From assembly GCF_000715075.1 (NCBI RefSeq), contig NC_134095.1, positions 50,210,806 through 50,274,805 on the forward strand: a stretch of DNA of 64,000 nucleotides. The letters run 5' to 3'. The DNA comes from Nicotiana tabacum. Lineage: Eukaryota; Streptophyta; Magnoliopsida; Solanales; Solanaceae. Shown piece by piece: positions 56,282 to 64,000 of the stretch (its first letter is position 1; each line of letters opens with the position of its first letter). The translations under genes were made by a program, and so were the position numbers. A model generated the notes under the pieces. The model saw only the letters and a program-made list of their open reading frames with translations, searched no databases and was not told the origin of the DNA.

Positions 56282-59200
56282 TGATAACTAGGGATTTTGA
56301 CGCATTTTATACTCCTTATTGCTTATGCTTTGATTAGAAATTCATACAAAATAGTTCCAAAAGGATCACAAGTTGTGCTTGATTGTAGGTTTGATCAACA
56401 AAGTGACAAAATATCAAAGATCATCTCAAAAGGAGTGAAACTTGCATAAGTACCAAGACAAGACAAAGGCTTAGGCAAAACAGTCCCAATACGGCCGCAC
56501 ACCATTCTGTGCGGTCCGCACAAGGAGATTCAGAGAGGTTGATTTCCAGGCAAAGAGGCATTGCAGCCGCACTAGGTTTTGTGCGGTCCGCACTGAGATA
56601 AATGCTGTCGTACTCAACTTTGTGCGGTCCGCAGAGCCAAGAATCAGAGAAGTGCCAAGTTGGAGTGTGATGAACCAACCAGTTGTCTCATGAGTTACCG
56701 CTCCTTTTCCCCCATTTTTGCTTCTTTATGCTATGTTATCCGTATTTTATGAGGTCGAGTTGATTGGGTTGCGTTTGGAGTGGTTTTGGTAAGAAATGAG
56801 ACACTTACTTTCTTTTAAGAAAGCTTAAGTTGGAAAAGTCAACTGGATGTTGACTTATGAGTTAGAGGGCTCAGATGTGAGTACTGACGGTTCGGTTAGC
56901 TTCGGGAGGTGATTTGTAGCTAGGAAGAATGATCGGAATTGGTTTTAGAGGTCCGATGTAGAATTAGGCTTGAATTGGCAAAGTTAGTATTTTGGCGATT
57001 TCCGGTTGATAGGTGAGATATTGATCGGATGGTCGGAATGGAATTTTGAGAGCTGTTGTAGCGTCGTTATGTGATTTGGGATGTGTGTGCAAAATTTCAG
57101 GTCATTTGGACGTGGTTTGGTTGGATTTTTTATCAAAAGCGTGTTTTGGAAGTTTTTAGAAAAGTTAGCCTTGAATTCGATGCGAATTGATGAATTTGGT
57201 GTTGTTTGAGGTGTTTTGATGATTGGAACAAGTTTGAATGAGGTTTTTAGGATGTATTGGCACTTTTGGTTGAGGTCCTGGGGGCCTCGGGGTGATTTCG
57301 GATGGCTAACGAGAGGCTTTGAGACTTTGGGAAATTGCAGAAAATGCAGCAGCAGTGCAGAGGATTTTTGGCCTTCGCGATCGCGTGAGGTCCCTCGTGA
57401 TCGCGTAGAAGGAAGTTGGGTGGCCCTGAGTTTGGTCTTCTCGTTTGTGCCTGAGGAGTCGCGTTCGCGGAAGGTCCTAAGCTTGTGCTTCGCGTTCGCG
57501 TATAGTATCTCGCGTTCGCATATAAGTAAATGGGGGGTCCAGTGTTTTACTCTTCGTGTTCGCATCATTGAGGTTGCGTTCGTGTAGCCCTGGGATTTAA
57601 AGCACCGCGTTCGCGGTAGCAACATCGCGTTCGCATAGAGTTAATTTGAGAAGCCAGAATTGTGTGTTTCGCGATCGCGAGACCTTCGTCGCGATCGCGA
57701 TGAAGGAAGTTCAGAAGCTGGGCAGTGAGTTTATAAACATTTCATCCGCGAGTTTTAACCATTTTTCCTCCATAGCTGAGTATTTTGAGAGCTCTTTGAG
57801 GGAAATTGAAGGGAGATTCAAGGAGAAGTGATTGGAGGTAAGTTCTATGAACCAAAAATGTGATTATATTGTGAAATTAACCTAGAAATTCATGGAAATT
57901 TAGCTAAAATGGAAGAACTAGGGCTTGGGATTTTGAGATTTTTAAATTGGGATTTGAAGAGCCATTTGAGGTCGGATTTGATAGTTTTTGATATGTATGA
58001 ACTCGTGGGAAGATGAGGAACCTGTTGATGTAAAAATTTCTGAGTTTCGAGAAGTGGGCCCGGGGCTCGGGTTTTGCTAATTTCGGGATTTTTTATATTT
58101 TTCGATTGTTTTTGCTTGTGCTTTGTTCCCTTAGCATATTGTGACGTATTTGTTCTGATTTTGGATAGATTCGACGCGTGTGGAGGCCAATTCGAGGGGC
58201 AAAGGCATCGCAAGCTAGAATTGTAGCCGTTCGAGGTGAGTAGTGATTGTAAATGATGTCCTGAGGGTTTGAATACCCCGGATTGCACATCGTAGTGCTG
58301 TATTGAGATGAGACACGTGCTTGATGAGCGCGGGGTCGTTTTCTACTGGGGATTGTGACTTGGTCCATCCCGATAGATGATTTTATCGCGTATTTGACTG
58401 AGACTTATTTGGTATCATCATGACTTGGGCTGTTTGCCATATTTGGGCTTCGTGCCAATTATTTGAACCCTTTGGGGAGTTTTTATCACTGTTTCCTCAT
58501 TGTTTTGACTTATACTTGAACTCAGTCCTATTGATATCTATTGTTTTACAAACTCAGCCACTTTTACTCAGATTTGAAACTTAAATGATATTTCTAAATG
58601 ATGTTTTGGGCTGAGCACTACTGTTTTACAAATGCCGGGGGGCTTGTGATGATTTTCGGACTGAGTGAAGTCGAGGGCCATATGTAAGGATATGCTGAGT
58701 AATATGAGGCCAAGGGCCTGAGATACTTTATATGCCACGAAGTGGCTTGAGTGATGTGAGGCCGAGTGTCGAGTGATGATGCCACGAGGTGACTTGATAT
58801 AGCGCTTGGACCGTAAGGCGCCCCTCTAGAGTCTGCACACCCACAGTGAGCGCAGGTACCCATTTGATCTGAGAGTGAGCCCAAGGGGATGATACTGTTC
58901 TGAGTGACTGATACTGTTCCCGAGGGGCGGATTTCTACTTGTTATTTATCTCTTAAATTACCTGATTTTACTTGCTTTAAAAGAGATTTCGTTTGATTCT
59001 TCACTGTTTTACTGTTTTTGAGTGATTTTACTGCTTGATATAGAATTGCTTTGTGCCTTTACGAGTTTTCATACTTTTAGACATTATTTATAATTATTAC
59101 TCACTGGGTCGGAGTACTCACATTACTCCTTGCACTATGTGTGCAGATTCAGGCATCGCAGAGTCCGCTCCTGAGTGTTGATCCTCCCTTATCCTTTATT

Positions 59201-60637
59201 ATCTATGTTTCTTCATATTATTGTACCGGATTCCATACTTTGTAGACTTGTATCAAATTCAGTAGTAGCTCATGACTTGTGATACCCCGGTTTGGGCTGT
59301 GTCCGGATGGTTCCCTTTGTTATTATCGCCATTTCCCCAAATTATAGTTATTTGATCATGTTTTAGAATTGTTTATGATAATTAATTGTTTAAAAGAGGG
59401 TGTTTCTTTCGGTTTGGCTGGCCTTGTCTTCACGAGAGGCACCATCATGACCGAGTTCGGGAAATGGGTCGTGACATGGTATTTTCAAGTCAATGAGGTC
59501 CACGCTCCATTTTATGTGGACTGCACTAGAAGCCTCCGCGGTCGCAGTCCATTCTCTGCGGTCTGTAGTGCCTGAGTTCAGAAAGATGGGATTTCAAGTT
59601 CAGAGCCTTAGTGAGCCTGCACACCATTTTGCGCGGTCCGCACTAGTTTCGTAGGGGCATTTTTGTCCAGATTTTTTAGCTTAGTATAAATAGCTTCTTT
59701 TTTCATTTTTAGGGTATCAGATATTGTAAGCACTGAGTTGCGCTCGTAGGTTCGACTTTCTTAGCCATTTTGGGAAATTTTATCTACTTTTCATCATTGA
59801 ATCTTGTTGTTTACCTTAGTGATTAATTAATATGAGTTGTTGTTCATCTATTTCTTTCTTTTCTTCTTTAATTATGAGTAGCTAGACCCATAAGCTAGGG
59901 TTGTGGCTCAACCCTAGTATGGGTAATTGATGGGTCTTGTATTTTAGGGCTAGATTGATTATGGATGTTTGATATTTGGACCAATTTCATGGTTAATTGT
60001 TGAATTAGTAGTTACAAACACTAGTTTGTGTTTAGTTGACTTGAGAGCTCTTCTTGAGAAAGAGAGTCTAAGTCTCCGAAATTGGTCCAATAAGGAATTA
60101 GGGCATACTCAAGAGATTGATAGCCCCAATTAAAGGGTTAAACCTCAAGAGAGTAATACCTGACTTGAACCCTGGTTGCTTGTGCAAATTTGCATACCCA
60201 ATTGGTCTTGAAAAAGTCAATTCGGGCAAAATCACTCGAACCACCGAGAGGTGTAGAGTGGGTAATATCGTGCAATAGTTATATCATACTCCCCAATTAT
60301 GTCAATCGTGTCTTAGATTCAATTATATGTCAATTAACCACCTAGGTGAAAGTCACTACCCTAGTGCCTTTTAAACCATTTGAACAACCTTTTTTAGTTT
60401 AACTCTTAGCTTAATCTAGTTTCATTTACTATTGTAGTTTGATAAAAGTAGAATTAAACCAAAAACCTCAAAAATGATTAGAAGTGTAATTTGGAACACA
60501 TACGCAATCCTACGCTAAATAGATACTCGATTCCAAATTCTAGCTCACTGTGGAAATCGATCCCGACCCTAAATCGGGTAAAAGCTGCTCTGACCCTCTC
60601 TCACTACTTAATAGTAGTGCAGAGTAGGCCTCGATCA
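56282..60637 (+). repeat. Athila 3' LTR, split by a solo LTR
   Basis: The LTR is 56282-56665 plus 59477-60637, about 1545 bp when the insertion is removed. It starts TGATAACTAG and ends CGATCA. GCGGTCCGCA words are found on both sides of the insertion (56489-56640 and 59510-59650). The last 761 bp match the 5' LTR remnant. Confidence 0.88.
56666..59476 (+). mobile_element. Tekay-type solo LTR
   Basis: A single LTR related to that of Tekay-1 (5052-8108), starting TGTGATGAACC and ending GGTCGTGACA, with no interior on either side. It has its own GCGATCGC / GCGTTCGC block at 57376-57700. Flanking pentamers TGGAG and TGGTA are only partly alike, so the target duplication is weak. A solo LTR usually arises by recombination between the two LTRs of one element. 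Confidence 0.85.
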
Positions 60638-60902
60638 TGCACCCTAAAGATGCCTAAATTAACGCTCAATGCTCTAGGCTTTCCCAACAATTCCTACATA
60701 AATCATGTGTCGGATTCACACTACAATATTATGCATCTATAGTTATGGATTCTTGGCTACCAATTTAAATAACGTGGTTATTACCGAATATTAGCCCAGA
60801 AAATTACAATTTGGTGACTATTCACATTTTCATAAAATTTCTTAGCTACATAAGTTAAACTACAAAGCTAATTTCTTATTTTTGCTATAATTTCTAACTA
60901 TC
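60638..60902. other. Short spacer right of Athila
   Basis: About 265 bp of AT-rich sequence with no recognised feature between the Athila 3' LTR and the next LTR fragment. Confidence 0.5.
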
Positions 60903-62322
60903 TGTGATAATCAGATAGGTCGTTTTGAGTACTAGCCTTTATCTCAGTGTTCTGAGACCTTTCATAGCTCCATTTGATGTTATATGACTTTTGTGTGTGG
61001 TCCGTGTCGTTTTCGGAAAGTTTTTATATGAAATTTTGAAGAAAACGTGATTTTTGACTTAAAATGAGGCTAGAGTTGACCACAGTCAATTTTTTAGATA
61101 AAACGACATCGGACCAATATTTTGATGATTCTGGTAGGTTTGGATGATATATTTAGACTTGTAAGTGTGCTCGGTTGGGTCTCGGGTGACCCGAGCGCGT
61201 TTCGGTGCAATATGAGAAAATTGGCAAAGTTGAGTTTTAAGTTGAAAATTTTGAGTTTTGATGATCGATTCTTGATATTTGATGTTATTTTGATGATTTG
61301 AGCTAGCGAGCGAGTTTGTGTGATATTATTACACTTGTGTACATGTTCGGTTTGGAGCCCTAGGGTCTTGGGTGAGTTTCGGATCCACTGCAGACCGATT
61401 TGGAAGAGCTGATGCATAATTGTTGCTGGTGTAAACTTGCAGATCTCGCAATTGCGAAGACCTGATCGCAATTGCTAGCCTCGCATTAGCGATATCAAGC
61501 TCGCAATGGAAACATAGGCTGGGGGCCGGGACTTTGCATTGGCAAAGTAAAATTCGCTTTTGCGTACTGAACTGGGATTGCATTTGCGATCTTAGAGTTG
61601 CATTTGCGACACAGTGCATAGTAAGAACAACTTTGCAATTGCGAGTGGGGTGCTATTTGCACATGCGATGAATATGTCTCATTTTCGACTTACGAATGTC
61701 TGTGAAATTGATCACATTTGCAATCAGTTATTTGCAATTGCAACATCTGCAGCTGGGTAAAAGTTGGAGAATTTCTTGGTAAGCATAGAGGCAATTTCTT
61801 GAGAGTTTTTTTTCTTCCCAAATTCATTGGTAAGCATCTTTAACTAATTTTTAATCAATTTCAACTACTTTTCACGAATATTTAACATCATATTTATGAA
61901 TTTTGAGATAAAAATTAGGGGTTTCAAGTAAAGTTTAGGTATTTGTAAAATTGAGATTTAAACCTCAAATTAAGGCCGATTTCGAGACAAATCACATAAT
62001 CGGGTTTCAGGTAATGGGTATCAAAATTTGGTCTGAATCTCGGATTTCGATCAAGCGAGCCCGGTGTTTACTTTTGTTGACTTTTCCAATTTAGCTAAAA
62101 TTTGAACCTTTTTCATTCGTGGGTAGTTTCTAAAGCTTGTTTCGAATTGTTTGAACTGTATTTGGCAAGATTTGATTGGTTTGGAGGCTTATTCTAAAGG
62201 AAAAGTAGTGGTTGATTATTGGTTTTGTTGCGGAAAGAGGTAAGTGTCGTGGTTCACTTTGACTTGAGGAAATTAGGAGTTGTTTAGTCTATTTGATACG
62301 TTAATTATGTGTGGGGACCGCT
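60903..62322 (+). mobile_element. Tekay-type LTR fragment, C-to-T-decayed and interrupted
   Basis: Starts TGTGATAATCAGATAGGTCG, which aligns with the TTTAACGACCCGACCGGTCA start of Tekay-1 if several Cs have become T. It continues with the GGGTGAGTTTCGGATC segment and a block of GCAATTGC / GCATTTGCG words (61440-61760) in the position of the GC block of the other Tekay LTRs. It is cut at 62322 by the Tat LTR; the remainder would lie beyond the window. Confidence 0.7.
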
Positions 62323-64000
62323 GTCACACCTCCTTTTTACCACCCAAGGGGGTATATGGGAGTTTTTCCAATTAAAGTAATATTATTCGAAATAGGATTA
62401 TTTAATTCAATCAGAGTCTCCACTTGGGATAGTTTATTTGGTGTCCCAAGTCAACGGTTTATTTTAAAATCCCAAATCGAGAAAATTTCGACTTTATTCA
62501 AAAGTCCGAATCAGAAATTTTAGATAAGGAATTTTGTTAACCCGGAAGAAGGTGTTAGGCATTTTCCGGTTCCGTGGTTCTAGCACGGTCGCTTAAACTA
62601 TTAAAATTGGCCTATTATTTGATTTACTACATGTTTTAACCTATTGTGCATTTTTTACCTTATAACCGCTTTTATTTAATTATTGTTACATATCGCGGAT
62701 CATGGCACAGGAACCGTACCCACGATCTACAACATGTTTAATTTTTAAAGAATAAATTGTGGTCGGGTCACATAAATATACCTCCGAATTTTAATATTTA
62801 AGCGTCACGACTACGTCACCGGAAGCGTACCCGTAGCTATGACAATTATTTAATTAACGCGCCTAACGCAAACTACGAAAGTTCAAGACAATTTCTATAC
62901 TAATTTTATATTTATATGAGGGCCATAAATTAAAGGGTTTTATTTGTGTATGGCACACCCCAAATTATTTAATCTAAATTTGTGAGGGCCATGTGTTATA
63001 GATTTAAAGCATGGCACACTTCAAGTTAAAAAAAAGGTTTATATATATTTTAAAGTCAAACGAAAGGTACTCTTATTTTAAACTAATTTAAAAACTAATT
63101 ATCACAACCACGCCACGGGAGCCGTACCCGTAGTTGTAATAATTTTTATTGCGTGCCTAAAGCGGACTATGGGTATTTTAAAAAATTAATTACTTCTAAG
63201 TTATATTAACTAATAAGAGGCCATGGGTAGTTTTAGCGAAGATGGCATGCCTCCAACCATTTTTTTAAAAAAAATTTTAGGTTATTCCCATCCAAATTTG
63301 GGCCTGAACTGATCGAAGCAATGATTGGGATAATGGAGGACCCGACGTATTATTCTCATGCCTTTCCTCTTCTGGAAAAAGAGATGGGCATCGTCATTCA
63401 ATGGGCTCAAAATTGAGCCTAGAAACAGGCCACACACCTGAAAACCAAAATGCAGGCCCAAACAAAATGGTTGCTGAGACCATCGCATATTATTCTGGGC
63501 AATCATAGGGGCCAACAGAGGTGGTCAAAACATCCTAAACTATAAAAGCAAAGATGATACAAAACTACTATGGAGAATTAAAAATAGTGAGAAAACACTT
63601 TGAAACATAGAATGGAGGGAAGAAGATGTGCCTTGAACCCAGACTACAAAAAAAAGGATTACAAATAGAGTAACAATAGACTTTGAGCAAGATCGGCATG
63701 ACAAAGAAAGGGCTTGTGTTGTTTCCACATAATAGCAAGTTTAAACAAGGAGATTAGAAGAATTCTTTAAATCATCTTGAACCACAAATGAGATGAAACA
63801 ATGCATGTTCTGCAGACTGCTCAAATTGGTTACTGTTCCCAAGCTACAGTGCATTTATAATTCATATGTTATCAATTACCCCTTTTCTTAATAGTCCAGA
63901 CTCAACAAATAGTCATAGTTGATAACAAAAATTTAGTTTCTCCTATCAAAATCAAACCTTACAACAGGCCAAAACTTGATTCATTTACAACAACATTCAA
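62323..64000 (-). mobile_element. Tat-like LTR, minus strand, running off the window
   Basis: TGTCACACCTCCTTTTTACC at 62323 is the reverse of the end of the Tat-like LTR at 33600-33640. Similarity continues through the TTCCGTGGTTCTAGCACGGTCGC segment (62570-62590) and the degenerate GGCACGC/GCATGGC stretches (62940-63260) that mirror 32980-33110. The LTR is expected to be about 2.4 kb, so its far end is outside. No coding part is visible. Confidence 0.8.

Larger units (their letters stand above)
25036..60637 (+). mobile_element. Athila-type LTR retrotransposon hosting nested insertions
   Basis: The LTR remnants 25036-25794 and 59877-60637 match closely. The full right LTR starts TGATAACTAGGG at 56282 and ends CGATCA at 60637. 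Between the LTRs are a primer site, gag, protease, RT, RNase H, integrase, an extra ORF and a polypurine tract. Two insertions split it: a Tat-like element (31201-50792) in the integrase gene and a Tekay solo LTR (56666-59476) in the 3' LTR. Removing these gives an element of roughly 13 kb, which fits Athila. The order gag, PR, RT, RH, INT and then an extra ORF before a long 3' untranslated part is typical of this lineage. Confidence 0.9.

Noticed and set aside
1..64000. tRNA, rRNA or other structured RNA genes
   Set aside because: Only the short tRNA-complementary primer sites of retrotransposons were found; no cloverleaf or rRNA core was recognised by eye.

Overview
The window is plant nuclear DNA made almost entirely of transposable elements. 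Host chromatin of a eudicot is indicated by Mutator-like elements with PB1, SWIM and zinc-knuckle domains, by Tekay chromovirus, Athila and Tat/Ogre LTR retrotransposons, and by iMet-tRNA primer sites. The LTR families look like those of Solanaceae (Nicotiana or a relative); that taxonomic call is from familiarity, not proof. I see no intact host gene, no tRNA or rRNA gene, and no bacterial, phage or CRISPR feature.

Layout. 1-3995: right part of a minus-strand Mutator-like element (MULE-1) whose transposase still has all three DDE residues but carries a few stops and a frameshift. 3996-5046 and 14675-15950: spacer of unknown origin, split by a Tekay LTR retrotransposon (5052-14669, 5-bp target duplication AAAGT) with a badly decayed interior. 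15955-23765: a second MULE (MULE-2), with a transposase that has lost its catalytic core, the tail of an Ulp1-type protease gene on the opposite strand, long arrays of TACAACTGAA-type repeats, and a Tat/Ogre-type LTR inserted near its left end. 23901-24656: a small inverted-repeat element. 25036-60637: an Athila element that has been invaded repeatedly.

The Athila nest can be read as a stratigraphy. Athila carries gag, protease, RT, RNase H, integrase and an extra downstream ORF. Its integrase gene was split by a Tat-like element that codes for Gag only (31201-50792, exact AGCAC duplication). The gag of that element was split by a minus-strand Tekay chromovirus (37108-47319) with Gag, PR, RT, RNase H, integrase and chromodomain. 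Separately, a Tekay-type solo LTR (56666-59476) sits in the Athila 3' LTR. To the right lie a truncated, C-to-T-decayed Tekay-type LTR (60903-62322) and, from 62323 to the end, a minus-strand Tat LTR that interrupts it.

No element looks autonomous. Every coding region has stops, frameshifts, deletions or a lost active-site residue, and many of the stops are one C-to-T or G-to-A step from Gln or Trp codons, as expected from methylated, silenced DNA. The most interesting observations are: the MULE with an Ulp1 remnant and hollowed-out genes; the WG/GW-rich, Q/N-rich tail of the Athila Gag; the Gag-only Tat element; and short GC-rich near-palindromic words that recur in the LTRs of unrelated families.
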